Source: Ornithodoros turicata
Taxonomy: Eukaryota; Arthropoda; Arachnida; Ixodida; Argasidae
Assembly: GCF_037126465.1 (NCBI RefSeq)
Contig: NW_026999402.1
Span: 1,178,001-1,242,000, forward strand
Direction: 5' to 3'
DNA: 64,000 nucleotides
Position 1 is the stretch's first letter; each line of letters starts with the position of its first letter. The notes below the pieces were generated by a model. That model made no database searches. It was not told the DNA's origin and saw only the letters and a program-made list of their open reading frames with translations. The position numbers and the translations under genes were made by a program. Of this stretch, positions 43,248 through 54,510 are shown in pieces.

Positions 43248-44065
43248 TTACGCCTTCTTTAGTTATGCCTTCTTCTTCTTCTAGTCGCCTTCTTTAGTTA
43301 TGTTACACCAACTACCCCAACTTTGCACTTTGATGAAACCGCATGCCAAGTTTAACAGCTAATGGGACAATAAAGACGAGTAGGTAACTGGCACGGGACA
43401 TACAGAACCTCATCCAGCTATGAGATCACGGCGTGCATATCCGCAAGTCCGCAAGTAAGCTAGGTGGCCGTGGGAGAGGTCAGGTGCTTTCCAGGGCCAA
43501 TAAGGATGGCCGAGGTCCCCCTGCTGTGACGTCAGAGCGTGACGCGGAAGTTTGTTCGGTCATTTAAATCTCGCCAAATACTTCTTTCCCCTCAATACCC
43601 TGGCGCGTGCAATACAATAATAGAAATATGGCAATCATCCAGTCAGCGGCTCTGTGTCGATTACCGGTAATCTAGAGATGTGTGGTTCAAATCCCGCCGC
43701 TATCTGGCTTTTTCGACGACCGCCATATTCCAACTGTTCATGTCCCCAGGCATCTTGGGGCTTGTGTTCTGTTTGTCCCTTTATATGTTCCAGCTTCAGA
43801 ACAATTACTTTCCATCGTGGAATACAATGTCTGCATGATGCACTGAACCACAGTCTCTCAAGGTGCCACGATGCGTCTTTAACTTTTTTTTATTCCGTGT
43901 TAGCGCCGCGAAGCAACTGTGGCTATGAGCGGCGTGCAGATATGGACGGATGGAGAGAGGACAGCAGGAAGGAGTGGGGGACGAGGGGAGGACGTCTTTA
44001 ACTACGGATGCAGTTTTTTCTCGGCATACCCGAAAGCATGATATGACGACGGCTGTAATTATATA
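43248..44065. other. Stretch with one tRNA-like fragment
   Basis: GGTTCAAATCCCGCC at about 43683-43697 resembles a Pol III box B but has no partner box A and no cloverleaf. Nothing else recognised. Confidence 0.35.
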
Positions 44066-44500
44066 TAAAAGGGGGCAGTAAAGTACAAAACTTTCGCCTA
44101 GCGGAATAAAATACGCCGTTACCTTGAAATCAACACAAAAGGAACGGGAGCATTCCGTTGCATCGTACGTGATTTTTGAGGGAAAGAAGCCGCAATTTAA
44201 GCTTTCCCTCTCTCTCTCTCTTTCTCAAGACACCCGACAATGCGCACTCTGATTGGTCTCCCTAAACGATTTGTCCCATCATCGCGGGACATCGATTTGA
44301 GGAGACCAATCCGGTGCCTTTCCGCATTCTCGCGCTTCTTGAGAATGAGAGGGAGAAGAAATGGCGTAAATTGCATTTTTTACCGATCACAGGTCACGAG
44401 CGACGCAACCCATGAAACCGGTTCCTTTTGTGTTGGATTCAAGAGAACGGCATCTTTCATTGCGCGAGGTGAAATGTTTGCACTTTGGTGCCTCCTTTAA
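44066..44500. mobile_element. Foldback MITE, family C, fullest copy
   Basis: Left AAAAGGGGGCAGTAAAGTAC, right inverted TTAAAGGAGGCACCAAAGTG. Arms: CGCCGTTACCTTGAAATC against AGAGAACGGCATC; CATCGTACGTGATTTTTGAG against CACAGGTCACGAGCGACGC; centre GATTTGTCCCATCATCGCGG / GACATCGATTTGAGGAGACC. Confidence 0.75.
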
Positions 44501-45237
44501 TGCGATAGCCTTATTGTGCACCCCAACACTATCTCTGTAATTTGAGCGAAAACTCACTAATAGTGCTCAGTCGCGGTAGATCGCGCCAAGTGGGTACCGC
44601 ACCGGAGGAGCCCAAGCGTGGCGCAGCAGGGCGCAGAGCGCTGCCGCCCGGCATATTTGTGCTAACTCATAGACAAGCCCGCTGTCGGGGCGGCTCACGG
44701 CGCAGTGTCAGACCATGTGCTGTGGTTTAAGAAGCTGGGGACAGGATATAACACCGGTCACGTGCGCCGCGCTTTACTAAAAAATATGCCAGTGGGACAA
44801 CCAATAAAACGGCCCCTCGCTGAAGAACGAAGACCGAGCAGAAGAGAAAACATACAGAGGCGCATCGAGAGAAACGAGCAAGAGAGACTGCCTTTACCAA
44901 GAGCGACATCCTGTTTCATTGCGGGGGGGGGGGGCATATTTATTACAGCAGAAAGGAAAACAAAAGAAAGAAACGTCAGCAAAACGGTGTGTCGGTTTGC
45001 TATTCCGCCAGAAAGTAAGAGGAAATAGAAGGAAATAATGTAAGTGCTTCTTTGCGGGCTTATCGACAAAGGCGTGAACGATGCGTCAGGCATGTAGCTG
45101 CACAACGAAAGCGGAGGGCAACAAGAAAAAATTCGTATGTCGTATGTGGGAGCGGATCTTTATTTGCAAAGGCAGCTCGTGAGCGATCCATCTCGAACAC
45201 AGCGTTCAGTACGTGCGTTTGTTGTTCGCTGATGACA
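44501..45237. repeat. Region with a relative of the 24.7-kb duplication
   Basis: 44923-45005: G-run, CATATTTATTACAGCAGAAA, GTCAGC, GGTTTGCTATTCCGCC. The remainder shows nothing recognised. Confidence 0.4.
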
Positions 45238-46484
45238 TTAAAGGGGCACTAAAATGCAAAAACAACTTGCTCTGAAATAAAAGTCCGTGCTTCAATTAGT
45301 ATAACGCAAGCAAAATTAGTTCACACAGCGCTACTGTTCCGAAGAAAAACGCAATGACAACAGAGACGTCTTTGGCGGCATCCAATGAGTGTACGCGTAC
45401 GCATACCTATCGTGGCCGTGTGAATTTGGAACGGTTCGCTCGTAGTGTTCCGTATATGCGCGGCATGATGCGCAATGCGGCATTTTTCAATACCGATTCA
45501 CTGAATTGTATCCGCAACAGCTCTCGCGAATGTTCCACTGACAACATTTATCTTCACGTCCATCGGACGGCGACGTCAGTACGCTTCGCAACGCGCACTA
45601 TTGTTGAATTCCAATGGCAGATTCGGAGCGCCTCCGGAGCAAGTTTTGTTGCTCCGCCGAGAGCAAGTCTGTTCGAATGGTGGTGGTGGTGGTGGTGGTG
45701 ATGGCGATAGGGCTTGCCGTGCCGTGCCGTGCTGTTCGAATGGCAGATTGAGAACAGTTCTGGAGTCTTCCAATGGGAGCTTCGGAGCGGCATTCGAGCC
45801 AAGGTCGCTCCAGGGAGCAACTCAGACTGCTCCGCCAAAATAGGCAGATTCAACCGGAACTCTACGTGACGTGTTACTTGTCGCTCGTGCTTCCTATTTC
45901 CTGTCTCTATTTCGCCAACATGGCTGCTTTGCAACGCGTCTTCGCCGTGACTAGTATTTCACGTCGTACGTTGGCGATTTTGTTTCATGAAGGAAGCGAG
46001 AATCAGACATTACCAGGGCAACGTTAGGAGATTAGGAGGACCTTGATGTTGCAAAACATGGCGTTATAATGGAACATGAGCATCTTCTTCTTCTTCCTCC
46101 GTCTCTGGCCGCCATCCACCAAGGGAGGTTACCCAGCGCTAACTCCAAGTTGTGCGGAACTGTTCCAGTCGCAGATTCGGATCACTTGCTCTAGGCCAGA
46201 TCAAGCCGCTCCACTGCGGAGCCTGCCACTTGCTCCGAGTCTGCCATTGGAATTCAACATATGTTTTGCACCTAGACTGCTCCATGGCGTGGCACGCGCA
46301 GCATAGACTAAAAACACCGATGCACGAGCTGAAACTACGTTCACTGCTTAGCGCCGAAGCAAGAAAGAGTCTAGTATAATTTCGACTGTAGCTCCGTAAC
46401 GGAATCAAAGTTTTGAATTATGATAACAAGTACTTATAACGTAATTTGAAGTGAACTTGTTTTTGCATTTTAGTGACCCTTTAA
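45238..46484. mobile_element. 1.25-kb foldback element F4
   Basis: Ends TTAAAGGGGCACTAAAATGC and, inverted, TTAAAGGGTCACTAAAATGC, both continuing AAAAACAA. Repeated CAGATTCGGAGCG / TGGCAGATTGAG phrases occur in opposite orientation in the two halves (45607-45790 against 46160-46270). A (GGT)n run lies at 45680-45702. No coding frame supported. Confidence 0.75.
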
Positions 46485-48185
46485 TAAGGTGCGAGTGGAG
46501 TGGGCACCTGTGCTCAGTGTGGCGTTTTCAGCATTTTAAATTGTCCGCGTAATTTCCTAGCAGTTCAACGAATCATCAATAATACTTCGTTTCATCAGCA
46601 GAGAGATCCCATTTTTGAAACTGTTGTTTGAGGAAAACAATATGTTCCTAATGCAATTCATAACTATGCCCGTTGGTATTTGGTCATTTCACCGAAAGCG
46701 AACGTTAAAACCACGATTTTGTGTGCCGTCTTTCTTCGTGGCCCTTGCGCGCTTAGTCAACACCACCTTGATAGAGAAAGCCTGCTTACTCGTCACCGTG
46801 ACGTAACAACTAAGAGTCAGCCAATGAGGAGCGTGTTTTCTACGGCCGTAGCCAATCGCGAACGTGCTTTCAGGGGGCTAGCAGCAATAGAGAGGAGCCA
46901 CCGTCAGCCGCATGAGCAGCCACTGTCGTCTGCGAGTAATGAACGTCCCCGCGTACAAAATGGGAAAACAAAACGGTCCCATATTTTTCTCAAGACTGAT
47001 TTTCCATAAAGCTTGTTTCACTTTCAGCGTATAAGTATCAATTTGCGAAGCTAGCTGCAATCATTTGCGAGTTATTGAACTGACAGAATGGCGAATCGCT
47101 GTAGCAGACGATTTCTGATTATATATGTTCCACGTAGCGAAGGCGATCTAGGTGGCGTTGGCTTAGCACAAAGAAAGTAGTATGCTAGGTTTCTTTCTTT
47201 TCTTCCTCTCTCCCATTTTCTTCTTTCAAAATGCATTTATGTGTCCGTCGTTGTGCAGACGCTGTGCCTCGCCCGCATTTGTAATACACGGTTCATCGAA
47301 GCGCATCAACTTTTCGCAGCCGACGTGCCTCCACTCTTTCCCCGTTTTTGAAAACCCAGAAGGGGACGAAATAACCTAGCGTCGAATTATGGCAATCTGT
47401 CTCGGACGCTTTTGGTTATCCTGCTAGAAAATAAGAGATCCTAGAAAAGAAGAGATCAATACTGGCGCACCCCCCTTTTGTTGCCTCGCTCCATCCGTTA
47501 CAAGTTATATTTTCTTCCCTCTGGCGAGCCAAAGCTAGAAAATTCCTGAAGCCAAATGGCTTTCATTGCAGTCTTCTGCCGCCGCGAGCTAAACCTGTTA
47601 TAATATATATATTGGATCGAAATATACGGTTTAAACGACGTCGGAAGACCAGAATAAAAAGCGAAAGAGAACAGTGGACCACTAGACTGAACAATGCACT
47701 TCCATTTCACCGTTACGTCCTTCATGTAGTCTATTCTTTGCACTGCTTTCAGACGGGCTGTAGGAGTGTATAGAAGGTATGCCTGAGCTGCGATCTTCTC
47801 TGAGTTTAGTTTTTTTTTTTCGATACGCGTGAAAGAGTTTTATTTTGTGCAGTGTCACGTCGTGCGAGCATTGACTGGAAACAAGCGGAGCGAGCAAAAC
47901 CACTCGACTAGATTAACTCCCAAAGTAGGTTACTTGACACATTTTTTTTTGTCCCGCAAAATGCGCATGTGTTATTTTGCCGCGCAAAGGTAGAGGTATG
48001 GTTAGCTTGGCTGAATGCAAGGTCACGGAACGCAGAAAGTGATATTGCTACGCGGTAAAACGACTTCCCATTTATGCGTTCTGTACAAGGAGGGATGAAA
48101 CTATAGGCAGTGCGTCTGTCGTTTGAGGTATAGCGTGACGCGGGTTCCTTTCGGTCCTTCTGTCCTCTAGCAGCCTGAAAACATC
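46485..48185. other. 1.7-kb stretch without recognised gene
   Basis: No exon-like frame, element end or tandem structure recognised. Upstream of the CAP gene; an upstream exon or promoter could be hidden here but is not visible. Confidence 0.35.
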
Positions 48186-50281
48186 CGGTGGGTGACATCG
48201 AAGTAGCGTCACGTGATGCATTTGCTTCGGTTCCTCTCTCCGACACTTCTTTCGGAGCAGTTGGCGAGTGACATCGGAGTCATGTCACGTGATGCATTTG
48301 CTTCGGCCCATCCCTCCGGTTCTTCTTTTTGGAGCCGATGGCGAGTGACATCAGAGTAACTTCACGTGATGCAGTTGCTTCGGTCCCTCTCTCCGCTACT
48401 GCTTTCGGAGCAGCTGGCGCGTGACATCGGAGTGATGTCACGTGATGCATTTGCTTCGGCCCATCCCTCCGGTTCTTCTTTTTGGAGCCGATGGCGAGTG
48501 ACATCAGAGTAACGTCACGTGATGCAGTTGCTTCGGTCGCTCTCTCCGCTACTTCTTTCGGAGCAGCTGGCGAGTGGCATCGGAGAGATGTCACGTGATG
48601 CATTTGCTTCGGCCCATCCCTCCGGTTCTTCTTTTTGGAGCTGATGGCGAGTGACATCAGAGTAACGTCACGTGATGCAGTTGCTTCGGTCGCTCTCTCC
48701 GCTACTTCTTTCGGAGCAGTTGGCGAGTGACATCGGAGTGATGTCACGTGATGCATTTGCTTCGGCCCATCCCTCCGGTTCTTCTTTTTGGAGCCGATGG
48801 CGAGTGACATCAGAGTAACGTCACGTGATGCAGTTGCTTCGGTCCCTCTCTCCGCTACTTCTTTCGGAGCAGCTGGCGAGTGACATCGGAGTCATGTCAC
48901 GTGATGCATTTGCTTCGGCCCATCCCTCCGGTTCTTCTTTTTAGAGCCGATGGCGAGTGACATCAGAGTAACGTCACGTGATGCAGTTGCTTCGGTCCCT
49001 CTCTCCGCTACTTCTTTCGGAGCAGCTGGCGAGTGACATCGGAGTCATGTCACGTGATGCATTTGCTTCGGCCCATCCCTCCGGTTCTTCTTTTTAGAGC
49101 CGATGGCGAGTGACATCAGAGTAACGTCACGTGATGCAGTTGCTTCGGTCCCTCTCTCCGCTACTTCTTTCGGAGCAGCTGGCGAGTGACATCGGAGTCA
49201 TGTCACGTGATGCATTTGCTTCGGCCCATCCCTCCGGTTCTTCTTTTTAGAGCCGATGGCGAGTGACATCAGAGTAACGTCACGTGATGCAGTTGCTTCG
49301 GTCCCTCTCTCCGCTACTTCTTTCGGAGCAGCTGGCGAGTGACATCGGAGTCATGTCACGTGATGCATTTGCTTCGGCCCATCCCTCCGGTTCTTCTTTT
49401 TAGAGCCGATGGCGAGTGACATCAGAGTAACGTCACGTGATGCAGTTGCTTCGGTCGCTCTCTCCGCTACTTCTTTCGGAGCAGCTGGCGAGTGACATCG
49501 GAGTCATGTCACGTGATGCATTTGCTTCGGCCCATCCCTCCGGTTCTTCTTTTTAGAGCCGATGGCGAGTGACATCAGAGTAACGTCACGTGATGCAGTT
49601 GCTTCGGTCCCTCTCTCCGCTACTTCTTTCGGAGCAGCTGGCGAGTGACATCGGAGTCATGTCACGTGATGCATTTGCTTCGGCGCATCCCTCCGGTTCT
49701 TCTTTTTAGAGCCGATGGCGAGTGACATCAGAGTAACGTCACGTGATGCAGTTGCTTCGGTCGCTCTCTCCGCTACTTCTTTCGGAGCAGCTGGCGAGTG
49801 ACATCGGAGTGATGTCACGTGATGCATTTCCTTCGGCCCATCTCTCCGGTTCTTCTTTTTGGAGCCGATGGCGAGTGACATCAGAGTAACGTCACGTGAT
49901 GCAGTTGCTTCGGTCCCTCTCTCCGCTACTTCTTTCGGAGCAGCTGGCGAGTGACATCGGAGTGATGTCACGTGATGCATTTGCTTCGGCCCATCACTCC
50001 GGTTCTTCTTTTTGGAGCCGATGGCGAGTGACATCAGAGTAACGTCACGTGATGCAGTTGCTTCGGTCCCTCTCTCCGCTACTTCTTTCGGAGCAGCTGG
50101 CGAGTGACATCGGAGTGATGTCACGTGATGCATTTGCTTCGGCCCATCTCTCCAGTTCTTCTTTTTGGAGCCGATGGCGAGTGACATCAGAGTAACGTCA
50201 CGTGATGCAGTTGCTTCGGTCGCTCTCTCCGCTACTTCTTTCGGAGCAGTTGCCGCGTGACATCAGAGTGATGTCACGTGA
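48186..50281. repeat. Satellite: 153-bp dimeric units, about 13.5 copies
   Basis: The higher-order unit is one 77-bp half (GAGTGACATCGGAGT..., with TTCTTTTT.GAGCCGATGGC) and one 76-bp half (GAGTGACATCAGAGTAACGT..., with TTCTTTCGGAGCAGCTGGC), about 75-80% alike by eye. Successive B halves start 153 bp apart without exception over the part measured. Both halves carry GTCACGTGATGCA. Middle units (about 48890-49700) form a near-identical sub-block marked by TTTTTAGAGCC and GGAGTCATGTCAC; outer units have TTTTTGGAGCC and mostly GGAGTGATGTCAC. 153 is a multiple of 3, so long minus-strand frames appear, but they are a by-product. Confidence 0.95.
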
Positions 50282-50456
50282 CAGAGCCAACGTAACAGAG
50301 CCAATGAACAGACGAAACTTTTCCTTCCGCAGATTAGAATCGGCAAGACCGACCCCGGGTGATGCCCGGAGAATTGTGTGCGTGTACAGTTAGAGGCGCT
50401 AGCGGTGCAGAAACCGAAATCACCAGAATGAGCATTCACGTGGGAATATTCGTTTC

Positions 50457-50516
50457 AGCAGAGCATCACCCCTGGTGACGGAACTGCCCAATCAACGTCA
50501 TTAAAATAAAGCAGTT
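50457..50516 (+). mobile_element. LINE-2 3' end, diverged
   Basis: GCATCACCCCTGGTGACGGA, ACTGCCCAATCAACG, TTAAAATAAAGC. Confidence 0.35.
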
Positions 50517-50661
50517 TGTTGATATTTCGGTTTCCGTACAATAGTATAGCGCCACGTACTGGCGGTACCTGTACACAACTCTCCAGGGGCCGTCATGTCA
50601 ACATCAGCATGACCTCAGATAGGAGGCCACGAAAAAAGAAAACAAAAAGACTGTTCTCGTG

Positions 50662-50683
50662 CGTTTTTTTTTTTTTTTTTTTT
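50662..50683 (+). repeat. Poly(T) run
   Basis: About 22 T. No element recognised around it. Confidence 0.9.
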
Positions 50684-50859
50684 TTGTCGCGTCTGAAGAC
50701 ATGACCAAAATCTCGAATCCCCAATATTATAAACATAACGTTCTGGCCTGCATAAACGAGGCCGTTGATTGTTTAATTGTTATACTCAGCGATTGCACTT
50801 GTTCTTTTAACGTGAGTTTCAGTTGTACCCTATACCGTTTGCAGTTTTGAAACATCCCA

Positions 50860-50902
50860 TGTCATCATCACCTCTTCATTTATTGTTGTTGTTGTTGTTG
50901 CA
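50860..50902 (+). mobile_element. LINE-2 extreme 3' end with (TTG)n
   Basis: CATGTCATCATCACCTC, TTCATTTATTG then (TTG)n: the plus-strand version of the tail seen reversed at 21.94 kb. Confidence 0.45.
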
Positions 50903-51179
50903 GTTTTGAGTGTGGCCAAAGAAAAAAAAAACTTTGTAATGATATATGGTGAGCGAACACGCCCACGTTTGCTTCGCATCGTTTGGTTGCATTCGCAAAT
51001 GCGATTTTTTGTTTTGTTTTAATTCGATAGTATTACAAGGCTCACGTCACAGGAAAAAAAAACGGCGGTGTCCATCTGCGGACACGAGAAAGAAACTAGA
51101 AGGAAGGAGGTACTGTCACAGGAGCAGCTTGAACGAAAACAACGAAGATAGCGGGAAACTAGATGATGGAGGGAAATGA

Positions 51180-51370
51180 TGGGGTTATCGCTTCTGATTC
51201 GAAGAGAGAGGTGGGCGTACGCCTTTTTGTGGCAATTTGGATATATGAAAATTGCCACAAAAAGGCGTACGCCCCCGTCTCTCTTCGAATCCGAAGCGAT
51301 AACCCTATCATTCTTCGCAATGGTTGGCGCACAGCGAGCTATGCGGTGAAGTTCTGTTTTTAGAGTGCAC
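51180..51370. mobile_element. PB-family MITE, left end missing
   Basis: GGGGTTATCGCTTCTGATTC, both GGCGTACGCC boxes, and the right end TGAAGTTCTGTTTTTAGAGT. 51371-51772 holds nothing recognised. Confidence 0.88.
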
Positions 51371-51772
51371 TAGCACACATTCATTACTGCCGAGCGAGGC
51401 TTGACGTCGAGCTAGGCGAGGTATCACACTGCACAATCTCCTTGATTTCTCCCTCGTTGATACCGTGCTTGATAGCAGCTTCCATGCGCAAGCGTTGCGT
51501 GTTTGCGCGTGGATATGCTAGTCACGACCCGTGACCGCTTTTGGGGCGTCGCCCGTTCTAATTATTTTTTACACTGGCCACGCTCTCCGTGACGGCCACA
51601 GACACGTAGTTGGGAGATTACTCGAATAATTAAATACCCGTCTAAAGGGCGAGTTAATTGTACCACTCACACGAAGCCTCTCAAACACGGTGCTTGCCTG
51701 AATGTTCTCTGTGCAAAGTGACGTCATTGTGCTCAGAAAAATGGGAGAGGGAAGGAGAGACGCCTTGGTACT

Positions 51773-52040
51773 GCACTGTAAGGAAAAAAGGTAGATTTTC
51801 CTACCCAATGTGGTAGAACGGGTGTATCCCGTTTGAAACCATTAAAAATAATCTTTCAAAAATAAACGCGTAAGTACCCACTGTTAAAAATATATCTCTC
51901 AGAATATACGCTTAAAAATCAACGCACAAAAATAATCGCCGAAATATCCCCGTTTAAATAAAAACGCTAAGGAATCCACGGTCAAGAATATATCGTTAAA
52001 AATAATTCGTTTCAGAATCCCTCAAATCCACCCTATAGTT
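51773..52040. repeat. MITE end plus degenerate AAAATA-CGC tandem tract
   Basis: CACTGTAAGGAAAAAAGGTA then GATTTTCCTACCCA. 51838-52020 is a chain of about 14-bp units of the type TTAAAAATAAACGC. Its inverse (GCGG.TTATTTTTA) fills 52558-52720. Confidence 0.6.
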
Positions 52041-52088
52041 GCAAGAGCCATGTTGTATGGCCCAAATCAAGGTGTACTGCAAGCAAGT

Positions 52089-52427
52089 GCACTCTTAGAA
52101 ATGAACTTCACCACATAGCACGCTCCTAGCCAACCATCATCCCGAATGACAACGTTCTCGCCCCTGATTTGTTGAAAACGGGAGGAGGAGCCTATTTTGT
52201 GCCGTGCATAATGGCACAAAATAGGCTCCTCCTCCCGTTTTCAACAAATCTAGGGCGAGAACGTTGTCATTCGGGGTGATGATTGGCTAGATGCGTGCTA
52301 TGTGGTGAAGTTCATTCTCCCACCTTCTTTTCCTTTTTTTGGCTATAGTCGTGACGATGCCCACTTGAGTGCGGCCAACAACGGCAAGCTACCTCGACAC
52401 CCCCCCCCCCTCATTTTTAAGAGTGTG
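52089..52427. mobile_element. PA-variant MITE (PA2) split near its right end
   Basis: CACTCTTAGAAATGAACTTC; arms with GGGAGGAGGAGCCTATTTTG and GTGCC instead of the usual CGTACGCC text, the change mirrored on both arms. The right end TGGTGAAGTTCATTCTCCC is followed by a 95-bp insert, then TCATTTTTAAGAGTGTG. Confidence 0.88.
52319..52413 (+). mobile_element. LINE-1a/SINE tail inserted in PA2
   Basis: GCTATAGTCGTGACGATGCC, CACTTGAGTGCGGCCAACAA, CGGCAAGC, then poly(C): the trailer shared by the LINE at 29.2 kb and the SINE. Confidence 0.65.
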
Positions 52428-52557
52428 GCTTAAACTAACGTCACAGGACCAAACTAGCCTAAACTATCCCAAACTAACCTAACCTAACATAACACAACAT
52501 GACATAACCCGGCGTAAACTGCAATCAGTCCGCCTCCGTGCTAGATGGTCAGGGGAT

Positions 52558-52720
52558 TTTGAAACAGTTTATTTTTAGTGGCGGATTATTAAACGGTGAT
52601 CTCTAAGCGGGGATAGTAAGCGGTTTATTTTAGGAGATATATTTTTAACCGTGTGTTTTTTAAGCGGATTATTCTTGAATGTTTTATTCTTAAACGTTTA
52701 TTCTTAATGGTGGATTTCGG
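52558..52720. repeat. Inverse of the AAAATA-CGC tract
   Basis: Repeats of AAGCGG.TTATTTTTA and TTTTAAACG-type units, opposite in orientation to 51838-52020, suggesting one large foldback with the PA2 copy near its centre. Confidence 0.55.
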
Positions 52721-52837
52721 GGACCCCCAGGTAGAACGACAGCACTTCGACCGTTTCGGGCCGCTCCACGCGCGCCTTCGCCTCCGCGGGTATAAGCGAC
52801 GCCGTCCCTTTCCCTTGCTCCTGTCTCTCACGATTGC

Positions 52838-53033
52838 TCTAAAGAAAAAAAAAAAAAAAAAAGAAAAGTAGAATTTCCTACCGTGCTGGTACAACGACAG
52901 TTCCTATATTCTGTAGTTTGTTTCTACCTTGCAGTTATACCCAAAAGGTAAAATTGGTTTGAGTAGAAATGTGGTTGCAACACAGTTCCAGCGAGATGGG
53001 TAGAAATTTCTACCTTTTTTCCTTAGAGTGTGG
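52838..53033. mobile_element. 196-bp MITE with GGTAGAAATTTCTACC ends
   Basis: CTCTAAAG, A-run, AAGTAGAATTTCCTACCG on the left; GGTAGAAATTTCTACC then TTTTTTCCTTAGAGTG on the right. The left end at 51773 belongs to the same family. Confidence 0.65.
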
Positions 53034-53399
53034 TTTTTCGATCGGGACAATGTCAATTGTACAGGTCGTCTAACGAGAAGGTGCCATTTGGTCCTTTAAA
53101 AAAAAAAGGTACAGCCCATAAAAATTTGGAGCCACCTGGGTAGTTTGCATTAGTATTGCATTACACAGGCGTTGCGGCCATCTTTTACGACCCAAAGCTC
53201 AAGATATTTCCAGAAAGTGATTAGCGCCCCGCCTTAACATTTACCACGCGTGCTGGAGGAGCTGGTTGCACCGGAGCGGTCAACGCCTCCGTTTCTATCT
53301 CCTCTATCTCTTCATCCTGGCTACGTCTACCATCCTCATCTTCATCTTTGCACAACTCGAGGCGCCTCCCCTCAACGTGAGGCCCACACTCTTAAAAAT

Positions 53400-53515
53400 G
53401 GTGGTGGTGGTGGTGGTGTTAGTGAAAGGGCTCGCCGTTGTCGGCCTCACGGAGGTGGGCAACGTCACGGCTCACGCCCTGGGGGAATGTGCGTCCTGGG
53501 CCGACTTCTACCACC
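53400..53515 (-). mobile_element. SINE 3' part, reversed
   Basis: (GGT)n at 53401-53417, GAAAGGGCTCGCCGTTGTCG, CCTCACGGAGGTGGGCAACG, TGCGTCCTGGGCCGACTTCT. It abuts the following PA MITE. Confidence 0.8.
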
Positions 53516-53524
53516 TACCACCTA

Positions 53525-53777
53525 CACTCCTAAAGATGAACTTCACCGCATAGCACGCTCCAAGCCAACCATCATCTCGAATGATCTCGTTATCTGCCCT
53601 GATTTGTTGAAAACGGGAGGGGTGCGCCATTTTTGTGCCAATTATGAACAGCATAAGTTCACAAAAAAAAAGGCGTACGCCTCCCGTTTTCACCAAATCA
53701 GGGCAGATAACGAGATCATTGGAGATGATAGTTGGCTTGGAGCGTGCTATGCGGTGAAGTTCATTTTTAAGGGGGTA
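53525..53777. mobile_element. PA-family palindromic MITE, full length
   Basis: CACTCCTAAAGATGAACTTC, inverted end GAACTTCATTTTTAAGG. Both arms carry CCAAGCCAACC (for CCTAGCCAACC) and ATGATCTCGTT (for ATGATATCGTT). Outside the element, CCACCTACCACCTA on the left faces GGTAGGTGGTAA on the right. Confidence 0.88.
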
Positions 53778-54059
53778 GGTGGTAACTATAGAAGTTACCA
53801 CCTTTTCACACCCTTTTTTTCCCCTCAGAGTGCAGACTCATTATCTTACAGTATCTCACCAGGAGAGTGAGGGATTTTCGAGAGGTTGTGCGAATAAACA
53901 GCCTCTTGCGCGTGCTACAGTTCAGCTACGGTGACTGCCCTTCCGAAAAAGGCCACATCACCATCACCATCAGTGTTGCCTCACAAGACTATATATTTGT
54001 CTACCTATTGTATTGCGTGAACTTATCTAACTTATCTACTTAACAGGCTTGTCCTAGTG

Positions 54060-54510
54060 CTCTTTATGCACTGTTATTATTATTTATTTACTTTCCCCAA
54101 GGGCCCTTACGGGCATTACATGGGGGGGGGGGAAACAATTGCAAATACAGTATGGTTACATACATACAGTTACAGTGTAATAATGAACACAGTTGAAAAA
54201 CAGTAAATACAGTATATAAAATACAAACAAAATACAATGATTATTTTGCAACGATGAGAGAAAAAAAAAGAAATAAATAAACGAAAAGATGATATAATAC
54301 AAAAGAGTTAGTACACCATTGAGCAATGCGAACATACTTAATACACTTTGCAAGTAATGTAAAAGAGAAAAAAAAACAGACAAAAATCAGTTTAGCGGAC
54401 GTACAATGTTCAGAAATGACTGGTGGTCATGAGTGGTGGTTATGTCGTGTTCTGGGAGGTCATTCCAAACGACTATGGTGGAACGAAAGAATGACTCGGA
54501 GAATGCGTTT
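54060..54510 (-). pseudogene. CR1/L2/Jockey-like LINE 3' end
   Basis: Minus-strand frame 54507-54387 reads SFFRSTIVVWNDLPEHDITT and QSFLNIVRPLN then TGA: the usual last block (FF-x-R-x-V-x-x-WN-x-LP) of such LINE reverse transcriptases. The 3' trailer follows to about 54075, containing GTAATGCCCGTAAGGGCCCT and a terminal AATAAATAATAATA. 5'-truncated. Confidence 0.8.

Noticed and set aside
45354..45701. 115-residue frame ending in a poly-Trp run
   Set aside because: The run is a (GGT)n microsatellite in foldback element F4.
48280..50187. Two 176-residue minus-strand reading frames with repeated GSKKKNRRDGPKQMHHVTS-type text
   Set aside because: They are a by-product of the 153-bp satellite (a multiple of 3). 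The middle units carry a TGA in the same frame, and no start context, splice site or domain supports a protein.
48186..50281. CRISPR array
   Set aside because: Repeats are contiguous 76/77-bp halves without unique spacers, in a eukaryotic context.
52470..52488. Telomeric (CCTAA)n tract
   Set aside because: Only two to three units of the arthropod-type repeat, mixed with variants; too short to claim an interstitial telomere.
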